Shown here: one piece after another, positions 1-6,840 of the stretch
How the letters are laid out: every line of letters begins with the position of its first letter
Numbering within the stretch: the first letter of the stretch is position 1
NCBI GenBank assembly: GCA_014804755.1
Contig: JAAUZE010000010.1
Coordinates: forward strand, 1 to 64,000
DNA: 64,000 nt
Direction of reading: 5' to 3'
Origin: Lachnospiraceae bacterium
Lineage (GTDB): Bacteria; Bacillota; Clostridia; Lachnospirales; Lachnospiraceae
Notes under the pieces: model-generated
Database searches by the model: none
Seen by the model: the letters and a program-made list of their open reading frames with translations, nothing else
Told to the model about the DNA's origin: nothing
Position numbers and translations under genes: made by a program

Positions 1-280
1 ACGTTTCCGTTCTTTCTTGATCCTGCCAGTCTCTCTGGCTTTCTTTCCGGAATCTCTTCCGGTCCGTTTTACTGTCCTTAGGTTGTTCTTAAGAACTCTC
101 TGAAAATCTTTTGGAACTTATTGTTCCTTTGGAATTTTTCAGGGTTGCATTACTGTTTATTTGTCAAGGTGCATCCAGACATCTTACTCTCCCCGAAACA
201 TGCCCTCAAAGCCTCTGTTTCTGCAGGATGGCCGCCTGCCTGTCTTTTGCGCTCCCGGCCTTCCGGTCGAGCCGCAACAG
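1..280 (-). other. rRNA-operon-type leader running off the left edge
   Basis: No protein gene is supported here. Read on the minus strand, the stretch follows two tandem strong promoters. It contains an ATGCACCTTGACAAATAAAC segment (about 154-174) resembling the conserved CTTGAAAACT-type leader and spacer sequence found next to 16S and 23S genes in Clostridia. Several small dyads surround TTGTTCTTAAGAAC. I infer the 5' leader of an rRNA operon whose structural genes lie outside the window. A tRNA cluster or another stable RNA is possible. Confidence 0.5.
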
Positions 281-284
281 TGAT

Positions 285-313
285 ATACTAGCACGCACTT
301 TCCCGCTTGTCAA
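285..313 (-). promoter_or_regulatory. sigma-A promoter P2 of the putative rRNA operon
   Basis: On the minus strand a perfect -35 TTGACA (308-313) is followed by a 17-bp spacer and a -10 TAGTAT (285-290). It lies about 180 bp downstream of a second promoter of the same orientation, the usual tandem layout of rRNA operons. It drives transcription off the left edge. Confidence 0.65.
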
Positions 314-467
314 CAGGTTTTTTAAAAATTTTCTGTCCTTGCGTATACAGAACCAAATCCTGCAAAAATGGTGCTAACTTTGAATATTACATTTCCCCCT
401 TTAAAAAGGAAACGAAGCGCCCGATTAAGATGCGCCGTGCCACGGTCATTACCGACGGTGGATTTTT

Positions 468-497
468 ATAATACCATTTTTTGCGCTTATTTGTCAA
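468..497 (-). promoter_or_regulatory. sigma-A promoter P1 of the putative rRNA operon
   Basis: Minus-strand -35 TTGACA (492-497), an 18-bp A-rich spacer and -10 TATTAT (468-473). It is the upstream member of a tandem pair reading toward the left edge, back to back with the promoter of the PHP gene. Confidence 0.65.
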
Positions 498-569
498 CAG
501 CTTTTCTTCATTTTTCCTTTATAACTTAAGTGTTGCTGATAAAAAATCCGGCGGTATCACGAAAATGAA

Positions 570-598
570 TTGAACAGGGTATACGTCTACGATATAAT
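570..598 (+). promoter_or_regulatory. sigma-A promoter of the PHP-domain gene
   Basis: -35 TTGAAC (570-575), exact 17-bp spacer, consensus -10 TATAAT (593-598). It lies about 80 bp before the start at 680. A short hairpin (AAGAATC / GATTCTT, 648-666) abuts the AAGGAG ribosome binding site at 667-672. Confidence 0.75.
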
Positions 599-679
599 CA
601 AAGCGATAAATTAGGATCTACCGCCCTTCATGAAACATATAACGATAAAGAATCAAAAAGATTCTTAAGGAGAGATCAA

Positions 680-1522
680 ATGGCATATATTGATTTACAT
701 TTCCACTCAATATACTCAGATGGAACTTATACGCCTGAAGAATTATTGTTCCTCGCAAAAAAGAGGGAATTGTCAGTTGTTTCGCTGACCGACCATGATA
801 CCATAAAAGGGCTGGATAGGGCAGAAAAACAAGCCAAGAAGCTTGGGATCAAGTTCATGAATGGCGTTGAAATAAATTCCTGTTGTACCGTTGGTAACAG
901 ATCCGTTACTATTCATGTTCTGGGATATCATTTTTCCACAACAAAAATGAATGAATATATGAAGACACTAAAAGCACTAAGAGATGAACATAATCATGCA
1001 ATCATAAGAGCACTTCAAAGAGTCGGAATAGGTATTGATTATGATGATATCGAAAAACCATTTGATGAATGTATCCTGACTCGTATGAATTTTGCAAGAA
1101 CATTGGTCAAAAAAGGATATGCGTCAACAGAACGGGAAGCGCTGGCAAAATATCTTCACAAAGGTGGCAGCGCTTATGTTGCGTGCAGTTATCCTCCATT
1201 TTCCGTTGTAACTGGGAAAGTACATGATGCCGGCGGAATTGTATCCTTGGCGCACCCGGCAGAATATGGGCTGACTGATGATGAAACAGAATTATTAGTT
1301 AAAAATCTTATGGATTACGGTTTAGAAGCAATCGAAGTAATCCATCCGTCCCAGGATTCCAAATATTCTAAAAAGCTTCAGGATATCGCTATTAAAAATA
1401 AGTTGGCCCTTACCGGAGGTAGTGACTTCCATGGTAATCCTAATGGTGATATCACCTTGGGCATGGGAGGAGAAAATAGGATGATCCCTGATAGTATCTT
1501 AGCGAACTTGTTTGATTTGTAG
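680..1522 (+). CDS. PHP-domain phosphoesterase
   Basis: A 280-residue protein of the PHP (polymerase and histidinol phosphatase) superfamily, close in size and layout to the YciV/RnaAM-type nucleoside 3',5'-bisphosphate phosphatases. Metal-binding motifs are visible: HFHSIYSDG at residues 7-15, LTDHDT at 36-41, GVEI at 62-65, and GGSDFHG near the C-terminus. Such enzymes hydrolyse phosphate esters with a trinuclear metal centre in the cytoplasm. The exact substrate cannot be read from the sequence. The ATG is preceded by AAGGAGAG. The gene is monocistronic, with a strong promoter and a stem-loop behind it. Its codon use looks more AT-rich than that of the genes to its right. Confidence 0.85.
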   Translation: MAYIDLHFHSIYSDGTYTPEELLFLAKKRELSVVSLTDHDTIKGLDRAEKQAKKLGIKFMNGVEINSCCTVGNRSVTIHVLGYHFSTTKMNEYMKTLKALRDEHNHAIIRALQRVGIGIDYDDIEKPFDECILTRMNFARTLVKKGYASTEREALAKYLHKGGSAYVACSYPPFSVVTGKVHDAGGIVSLAHPAEYGLTDDETELLVKNLMDYGLEAIEVIHPSQDSKYSKKLQDIAIKNKLALTGGSDFHGNPNGDITLGMGGENRMIPDSILANLFDL

Positions 1523-1555
1523 TAACGAAATTTTCAGGCGAAAAAACAACTGCGT

Positions 1556-1585
1556 AAAAAAAGAAGTACCTTTCGATACTTCTTT
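1556..1585 (-). terminator. Rho-independent terminator of tRNA-Ser
   Basis: The stem AAGAAGTA / TACTTCTT encloses an 8-nt loop. Read on the minus strand it is followed by seven T residues, so it ends the tRNA-Ser transcript. It may also stop transcripts of the PHP gene arriving from the other side, where the T-run is poorer. Confidence 0.75.
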
Positions 1586-1634
1586 CCATTCGGAATACCT
1601 GTTACTTCTTGGCAGCTCATAGTTATTGCTTGAA

Positions 1635-1722
1635 CGGAGAAAGAGGGATTTGAACCCTCGCGCCGGTTGCCCGACCTACACCCTTAGCAGGGGCGCCTCT
1701 TCAGCCTCTTGAGTATTTCTCC
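1635..1722 (-). tRNA. tRNA-Ser(GCU)
   Basis: An 88-nt class II tRNA on the minus strand. The acceptor GGAGAAA (1716-1722) pairs with TTTCTCC (1636-1642), the discriminator G is at 1635, there is a long variable arm, and the T-loop is GGTTCAAATCC-like. The anticodon GCT reads AGC and AGU codons. No CCA is encoded. It has its own promoter and terminator. Confidence 0.95.
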
Positions 1723-1790
1723 ACAGTCTGAATTACATCCGCTACCAATATTTGCAGGAACATATTCCTTCACGTCATGACGCAACAGTA

Positions 1791-1819
1791 ATTATACTAA
1801 TGTCTGTTCCATTTGTCAA
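1791..1819 (-). promoter_or_regulatory. promoter of tRNA-Ser
   Basis: Perfect minus-strand TTGACA (1814-1819), 17-bp spacer, perfect TATAAT (1791-1796), about 70 bp before the tRNA 5' end. A full consensus match is typical of a stable RNA promoter. Confidence 0.85.
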
Positions 1820-1868
1820 CTTCTATTTTTCGCGCACATCTCTCTTACGTTTTTCGCCCGCATGTCCC

Positions 1869-2729
1869 TCACTCGAATTCCCTTGCATGCTCCCTGAAAA
1901 AATCATAATATGCACGGACATTCCCAAGCTGTGTCCACCGTTTTACGTCCACAGGCTCCTCATCCAGATCGTAGATCTTTGCGCCCCGCATGGAAAGCAA
2001 AAACGGAGAATGAGTTGCGATCACGAACTGGCAGCCGTAAAATCGCGCCGCATCCCCGATAAACTGCACGAGCTCACGCTGCCTTTCGGGCGACAGCGAA
2101 TTTTCCGGCTCGTCGAGCAAAAACAACCCGTTCTCTGTGATCTTATCCGTAAAATAAGCAAATGCGCTCTCGCCGTTCGAGTGCTCCCGCACATTATCCA
2201 TGTGATTTTCCCTGATATATTTGGACTGCGTTTTTCTCCGCGCGCCGTTTACCTTTTTCAGCCGCTCATAGTCTTCCAGCGAACGCATCCGAAAATGCGA
2301 ATACTTCAACTCCATATACTCTTCAAACATTTCCTCCCGCTTATTGTCTACACCCTCGTTGATCGTGCGCAGATTTAACATGAAGTCGAAAACATCGTCA
2401 CTTGTAATGATCCTGCCTTCACAATGCTTTTTGCCCGACTCCAACCGATAGCCGCACCGCTTTGTATAATCCTCAAAAAAATTACTTCGATTGTAAAGCG
2501 TATCCCGCGACAGCGCAAGCTTCTCCGCCATCACATTGAGCGCCGTCGATTTCCCCGAACCGTTTCCACCGTAAAGGATTGTGACCGTCTCAAAATCAAG
2601 CTGCCTCAGCCGATGCTTAGAGAGCACTTGAAACGGATAAAACGTGTCATAGCAGGTACGCTTGATTCCCATTAAAAAATCATATTCTTCCTCAATATCG
2701 GGAAACGTAAACTGTGACAGATAGATCAT
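1869..2729 (-). CDS. AAA family ATPase, ABC/SMC-like (COG3910-type)
   Basis: A 286-residue soluble ATPase with an ABC-type head. It has a Walker A GGNGSGKST at residues 54-62, an ABC-signature-like SNGES at 184-188, a Walker B GLFLLDEPENSL at 201-212 and an H-loop ATHSPFLL at 238-245. It resembles stand-alone predicted ATPases of the AAA_21/COG3910 group, whose biological role is mostly unknown. A central charged segment (about 125-180) separates the two ATPase halves. There is no partner nuclease or toxin next to it, so a role as a two-gene defence module is not supported. AGGAGG lies 12 nt before the ATG, which is rather far. Confidence 0.75.
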   Translation of the reverse strand: MIYLSQFTFPDIEEEYDFLMGIKRTCYDTFYPFQVLSKHRLRQLDFETVTILYGGNGSGKSTALNVMAEKLALSRDTLYNRSNFFEDYTKRCGYRLESGKKHCEGRIITSDDVFDFMLNLRTINEGVDNKREEMFEEYMELKYSHFRMRSLEDYERLKKVNGARRKTQSKYIRENHMDNVREHSNGESAFAYFTDKITENGLFLLDEPENSLSPERQRELVQFIGDAARFYGCQFVIATHSPFLLSMRGAKIYDLDEEPVDVKRWTQLGNVRAYYDFFREHAREFE

Positions 2730-2779
2730 AACACGTTCTTTCCTCCTATCGCCTGCCGGAAAATGAGCGTGCTGCCCGC

Positions 2780-3499
2780 TTAATTCCCGCCTGCTGTCTG
2801 TGCGGCAATGGATGCCTCTATGCGTCCGCGCACCAATTCGGCAAGCTCATTTGTTTTCATGCCCTTGTATTCTTCATAGGGAATCGGCTTCAAATAGGTG
2901 ACATGCACCGTTACGGGTTTGATGGATTTTTCATCAAACGGTCGGAACGCATCAATGAGCGCGACCGGCACAATGCTGCAGCGTGCCTTTACCGCGCTCT
3001 TAAAGCTGCCGCCCTTCATCTCGATCATTTGATTTCCCTGTCCGCTGCGTGTGCCTTCCGCAAAAATAAGAAAGTTCCTGCCTGCACGCACCTGCTCCGT
3101 GACCTCATGAATGACCTGCATGGACTGACGCAGATCCTCCCTGTCGATCGACAGTGAGCCTGTTGCCTCCACGATCTGCTTGAGCAGGATCACCTTGCTT
3201 GCTTCTTTCTTGATCACAAATGCAAACGGACGCTCACACGAATCAATGATCGCTAATACATCATAGAGACCCTGATGATTCGGAAAAAACATAAATCCGT
3301 CTTCCGCGGGCAGATTTTCCAATCCGTGCGCCTCGATCCGCACACGCCCCGCATGATTCGCCTTTTTACACGCATGACGGATGACACGATAACTATGCTC
3401 ATAATCGACCGGTTTTTTTCTGCCGCATAACCATATGCGAAAAAAATAATATGGTGTCTTCAAAAATAATCTCAGCACCATTGCCGCAATTCGTCTCAT
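2780..3499 (-). CDS. plsC: 1-acyl-sn-glycerol-3-phosphate acyltransferase
   Basis: A 239-residue PlsC-family acyltransferase that would transfer an acyl chain to lysophosphatidic acid, giving phosphatidic acid at the inner face of the membrane. The catalytic NHxxxxD motif is NHQGLYD (residues 74-80) and the glycerophosphate-binding FAEGTRS motif is at 146-152. The N-terminus is basic and aromatic, as expected for membrane attachment. The start follows GGAGAGGG. It lies between the ATPase gene and the fumarase genes on the same strand, 47 nt after the fumarase beta gene. Confidence 0.87.
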   Translation of the reverse strand: MRRIAAMVLRLFLKTPYYFFRIWLCGRKKPVDYEHSYRVIRHACKKANHAGRVRIEAHGLENLPAEDGFMFFPNHQGLYDVLAIIDSCERPFAFVIKKEASKVILLKQIVEATGSLSIDREDLRQSMQVIHEVTEQVRAGRNFLIFAEGTRSGQGNQMIEMKGGSFKSAVKARCSIVPVALIDAFRPFDEKSIKPVTVHVTYLKPIPYEEYKGMKTNELAELVRGRIEASIAAQTAGGN

Positions 3500-3546
3500 C
3501 GCCCTCTCCCTATCATTTTTGTGATCCGCTTTTTTATCTGGCTTTC

Positions 3547-4104
3547 CTAAGCCTGTTTTCGATACGCCTGCGCCGCCGTTTCATACAGATCATTTCCCTC
3601 GCTGTCGATCACAACGATCACCGGAAAATCCGTTACCTCCAGCCTGCGTACCGCCTCCGTGCCAAGATCATCATAGGCGATCACCTCAGATGCGGTAATG
3701 GATTTTGATAACAGCGCACCCGCGCCGCCGACCGCCGCAAAGTAGACCGCGCCGTTTCGCTTGATCGCATCGTGTACCGCCTCGGAGCGCTTTCCCTTGC
3801 CGATCATACCGATCATTCCCAAATCCAGCAGCTTGGGCGTATATTTATCCATACGGCTTGCCGTCGTCGGGCCCGCGGAGCCGATCGGTCTGCCTTCGCG
3901 GGCCGGAGACGGACCCATATAATAGATCAGGTTATTTTTTATGGAGAAAGGGAGTTCTTCTCCCTTCGATAACGCCTCATACATGCGCTGATGCGCCGCG
4001 TCCCTCGCCGTATAGATTGTCCCTGTAAGATAGACATAATCCCCTGCGCGGAGCTGCTTTGCCGTCTCCTGCGCAAAGGGCGCCGTAATCCGATACTCGT
4101 TCAT
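3547..4104 (-). CDS. class I fumarate hydratase, beta subunit (Fe-S hydro-lyase)
   Basis: A 185-residue protein matching the C-terminal (beta) part of oxygen-sensitive class I fumarases and L-tartrate dehydratases. With the alpha subunit encoded just upstream it would interconvert fumarate and malate with a [4Fe-4S] cluster. Family marks include YYMGPSPAREGRPIGSAGPT and the conserved GKG loop in MIGMIGKGKRSE. I chose the internal ATG at 4104 because it follows a G-rich GGCGGGA site. The longer reading from 4179 overlaps the alpha gene by 20 nt and adds no family sequence. Tartrate dehydratase remains possible. Confidence 0.85.
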   Translation of the reverse strand: MNEYRITAPFAQETAKQLRAGDYVYLTGTIYTARDAAHQRMYEALSKGEELPFSIKNNLIYYMGPSPAREGRPIGSAGPTTASRMDKYTPKLLDLGMIGMIGKGKRSEAVHDAIKRNGAVYFAAVGGAGALLSKSITASEVIAYDDLGTEAVRRLEVTDFPVIVVIDSEGNDLYETAAQAYRKQA

Positions 4105-4159
4105 ATCAGAAGTCCCGCCTTTCTGCAAATTAAAATGGCTTTCGTGTCTGCTTTTTCCT

Positions 4160-5002
4160 TTATAATACCCGCACCGCATGCCGGTTCACATGACAGCAGA
4201 TATTCACGCCCACCGGCAGCCCTGCGATATGTGTCGGATACGTTAAAATATTGACAGCAAGCGCTGTCGTACTGCCGCCGAGCCCTGCAGGTCCGATACC
4301 CAGCTCATTGATCGTCTTAAGCAGCTCCTGCTCCATATCGCGAACATAAGGAATATCGGAATGAGAACCCGCCGGACGCGTTAATGCTTTTTTCGCCAGA
4401 AGCGCGCATTTCTCAAACGTGCCGCCGATACCGACGCCGACCACCATCGGCGGGCAGGCGTTCGGTCCCGCATCGCGCACCGCCGTCAAGATCGCGTTTT
4501 TGACTCCCTCCGCTCCGTCCGCTGGCTTTAACATAAATACGCGGCTCATATTTTCGCTGCCGAAACCTTTCGGCGCAACCGTGATCGTCACCTGATCGCC
4601 GTCCACAATACTGTAATGAATGATACCCGGTGTGTTATCCCTTGTATTTTCCCGGATGAGCGGATCGCGCACGACGGACTTGCGCAGATAGCCCTCGGTA
4701 TATCCCTGTCGGATGCCCTCGTTGACTGCCTCCTCCAGATTCCCGCCTTCAAAATGCACATCCTGTCCGATCTCCATGAAGACGACCGCCATTCCCGTAT
4801 CCTGACAGATCGGTATCTGCTCCTCGCCCGCAAGCCGCATATTTTCTTTGAGCTGCTTTAAGATCTGCCCGCCAAGCTCCGATACTTCTTCTTTTGCCGC
4901 CCGCTCCATCGCCTCTCTCATGTCGGGCGCTAAAAAATGATTCGCCTCTATGCACATCTCTTTGATCGCAGCAGTCACATCCGCTGTCCGAATATTCCTC
5001 AT
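4160..5002 (-). CDS. class I fumarate hydratase, alpha subunit (Fe-S hydro-lyase)
   Basis: A 280-residue alpha subunit of a two-subunit Fe-S hydro-lyase (fumarase or L-tartrate dehydratase). The cluster-binding cysteines fit CQDTGM, NACPPMVVG and the C-terminal NICCHVNRHAVRVL. The KGFGSENMSR and GGTFEKC motifs are typical of fumarase. It is paired with the beta subunit 55 nt downstream. A terminator lies just upstream in the preceding gene's end, so these two genes should have their own promoter, for which I see only weak candidates around 5010-5060. Confidence 0.87.
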   Translation of the reverse strand: MRNIRTADVTAAIKEMCIEANHFLAPDMREAMERAAKEEVSELGGQILKQLKENMRLAGEEQIPICQDTGMAVVFMEIGQDVHFEGGNLEEAVNEGIRQGYTEGYLRKSVVRDPLIRENTRDNTPGIIHYSIVDGDQVTITVAPKGFGSENMSRVFMLKPADGAEGVKNAILTAVRDAGPNACPPMVVGVGIGGTFEKCALLAKKALTRPAGSHSDIPYVRDMEQELLKTINELGIGPAGLGGSTTALAVNILTYPTHIAGLPVGVNICCHVNRHAVRVL

Positions 5003-5065
5003 AACCCGGTATCCCCCTTGTTTCTGCGGTGTATAATCCTGTTCTATCGTATCATCTTTTATGAT

Positions 5066-5092
5066 AAAAAAGAGCCCTATCGACTCTTTTTT
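5066..5092 (-). terminator. terminator after the thioesterase gene
   Basis: Minus-strand hairpin AAAAAAGAGTC / GGGCTCTTTTTT overlapping the last codons of the thioesterase gene and ending in a T-run. It separates this gene from the fumarase pair. Confidence 0.75.
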
Positions 5093-5595
5093 GCAAACGG
5101 GAGCTCCCGCACATCATCCTCTATCAGATAACACATCTCATCATGCGTATCCACCGCATCGCTGACGATCTGTTCGGGACTCAGCTTAATATACACCGCT
5201 TCGCCGTTTACAAGCAGTTCGCCGGCCCGGTCATAAATCTCGGACACGATCGTCACAAACTTCGGCGTTTCTTTTACCACGATCCCCCTTGCAAACAGCT
5301 CCTCATCATAGGGTACGGGCTTGCGGTATTTTACCGATAATGACATCGTCACGCCGAAAGACTCCTCCGACTGATCCTTTGCCCACATTGCCCGCAGTCC
5401 CAGTTCATCGATCATCGTCGCCGCCAATCCGCCGTGCACTCTTTCCGGAAAGCTCTGATGCTCCTTGCGGAATACAAACGGTGTCATGACGCTTCCGTCT
5501 TCCATATTATAAAACTGTGCCTTCAAACCGATCGGATTATCCATCCCGCAGATAAAGCACATTTTGCTGTTTCTCTGTTTTCCGATTACTTTCAT
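5077..5595 (-). CDS. hotdog-fold thioesterase (PaaI/YbgC-like)
   Basis: A 172-residue hotdog protein, probably an acyl-CoA thioesterase. The marks are the N-terminal CFICGMDNPIGL, the helix start ERVHGGLAATMIDELG, where family catalytic residues sit, and the strand VKYRKPVPYDEEL. The N-terminal CxxCGxxNP segment is common to a clostridial subgroup. The substrate is unknown. AGGGA lies 7 nt before the ATG. The gene is followed at once by a terminator. Confidence 0.75.
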   Translation of the reverse strand: MKVIGKQRNSKMCFICGMDNPIGLKAQFYNMEDGSVMTPFVFRKEHQSFPERVHGGLAATMIDELGLRAMWAKDQSEESFGVTMSLSVKYRKPVPYDEELFARGIVVKETPKFVTIVSEIYDRAGELLVNGEAVYIKLSPEQIVSDAVDTHDEMCYLIEDDVRELPFAKKSR

Positions 5596-5656
5596 GATAA
5601 TCCCTGCCTTCTATGTATTGCTTTGCCACGGCTGCCCGCTTTTCGATCTTCATTGA

Positions 5657-6262
5657 CTATTTTTTTCTGGCCGCCTTTTTCGCCTTATCCCTGTCTTCCC
5701 GCCGCCGTTCGGCACGCGTCTTCGGTTTTTCGTCCCCCGTCCTGATACCGGCTTTATTCAAAAAGATTCTGATGACCGCATGAATGATATAAAGAAGCGG
5801 TAACACAAAATAGAGCAGGGAATATGCCGCATTGCCAAGCGCCGCGCTCTCAAAGGTATAGGTGTCAAAGAAGTTCTTGCCGCAGCTAAAGCAGATAAAG
5901 ATCAGTGCGACAAGCAGCACCATCACAAGCACATAAAGAATCCATTCCATCACACGCCTGAGCTTCGCGTGATCATTCTTCGCCTGAAGCTGAATGCGGT
6001 AAAAACGAAGATCGTACAGATTTTTGAGTGCAAATAAAAGAAAAATACCAATCAGCGCCGGTACCGGCTGCACAAATAAGGTCTGCGAGGATGCATCCCC
6101 CGCCCAAGCCGCCGATAACAGCTGTGCTTCCTTCGCCCCTGCCTTATAGATGAGAGAAAAAAGAAATACACCTGCATAAAGCAAAACGGTATTGACTGCC
6201 AGCGCTGAAAAACCAAGCGTAAACTCTTTTTTGATATTGGGGAGCGTCTCTTTTTTTTCCAT
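5657..6262 (-). CDS. small integral membrane protein of unknown function
   Basis: A 201-residue protein with about four predicted membrane segments (around residues 14-40, 60-82, 102-127 and 145-168) and a highly basic C-terminal tail (KTRAERRREDRDK and more lysines). I do not recognise a family. The start at 6262 follows AGAGG placed inside the end of the GtrA-like gene. The stop of that gene (6264-6266) lies 1 nt before this ATG, so the two are translationally close and probably act together or are at least co-expressed. Confidence 0.6.
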   Translation of the reverse strand: MEKKETLPNIKKEFTLGFSALAVNTVLLYAGVFLFSLIYKAGAKEAQLLSAAWAGDASSQTLFVQPVPALIGIFLLFALKNLYDLRFYRIQLQAKNDHAKLRRVMEWILYVLVMVLLVALIFICFSCGKNFFDTYTFESAALGNAAYSLLYFVLPLLYIIHAVIRIFLNKAGIRTGDEKPKTRAERRREDRDKAKKAARKK

Positions 6263-6263
6263 G

Positions 6264-6692
6264 TCAGGGATCCTCTTTTTTCTTTTTGAATACAATAAAT
6301 TTACTGAATATATAATTTGTGACCGTGACGACCACGGCAGCGATAAATGTCGCGATCCAGTCATCCAAGCCAAACACAAACGGTAATACCTGCATGATGG
6401 CCAGCTCCAATACCAGCGTGACTACACGGGAAGAAGTAAAGGAAATCGCTTCTTTTAACATATTCGGATTTTTACTCTGGAAAACATACGCGCGGTTCGT
6501 AAAATAAGCAAACACCACACCTGTTGTCCAGCGGATGACCACGGCCACACCCATTTGTATCGGATCTTGCACATCCAGGAAAAGCTTACAAACAGCATAT
6601 GCTGCCCAGCTCACGATCGTCGTCAGCACACCGACGATCAGATAGACAATGATTTCACGATATTGCTTACACAGGGCAATGATCTTTTTCAC
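6264..6692 (-). CDS. GtrA-like membrane protein
   Basis: A 142-residue four-segment membrane protein of the GtrA/DPMS-like group, whose members are thought to move lipid-linked sugars across the membrane or assist glycosyl transfer. The family signature is visible in IVYLIVGVLTTIVSWAAY and the C-terminal NYIFSKFIVFKK. The GTG at 6692 is the likely start: GGAGG stands 7 nt before it, while in-frame upstream starts have no site. It is first in a two-gene unit with the membrane protein downstream and has its own promoter. Confidence 0.75.
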   Translation of the reverse strand: MKKIIALCKQYREIIVYLIVGVLTTIVSWAAYAVCKLFLDVQDPIQMGVAVVIRWTTGVVFAYFTNRAYVFQSKNPNMLKEAISFTSSRVVTLVLELAIMQVLPFVFGLDDWIATFIAAVVVTVTNYIFSKFIVFKKKKEDP

Positions 6693-6724
6693 AACATGTC
6701 CTCCATCCTTACATATAATCTCTC

Positions 6725-6765
6725 TTCGGGCGGATACCATACATACCTGTTCAGGCAGATACCAT
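6725..6765 (-). repeat. 16-nt direct repeat in the leader of the GtrA-like gene
   Basis: TTCGGGCGGATACCAT (6725-6740) recurs as TTCAGGCAGATACCAT (6750-6765), two mismatches and 25-bp period. It lies between the promoter and the GTG start of the GtrA-like gene, so it may bind a regulator or be a structured leader. Confidence 0.5.
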
Positions 6766-6775
6766 GTCTCACGAC

Positions 6776-6805
6776 ATTGTAGCATACCCATACCCCGAAA
6801 TACAA
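6776..6805 (-). promoter_or_regulatory. probable promoter of the GtrA-like gene
   Basis: Minus-strand -35 TTGTAT (6800-6805), 18-bp spacer, -10 TACAAT (6776-6781). It is placed between the end of the antiporter operon and the GtrA-like gene, about 85 bp before its start. Confidence 0.5.
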
Positions 6806-6840
6806 TAGATTCCGTCGGCCCGTCCCCTTGAAAGCCCGCC

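Noticed and set aside
1869-2729. The AAA ATPase as part of an anti-phage system
   Set aside because: No nuclease, reverse transcriptase, toxin or other partner is adjacent; neighbours are lipid and central metabolism genes.
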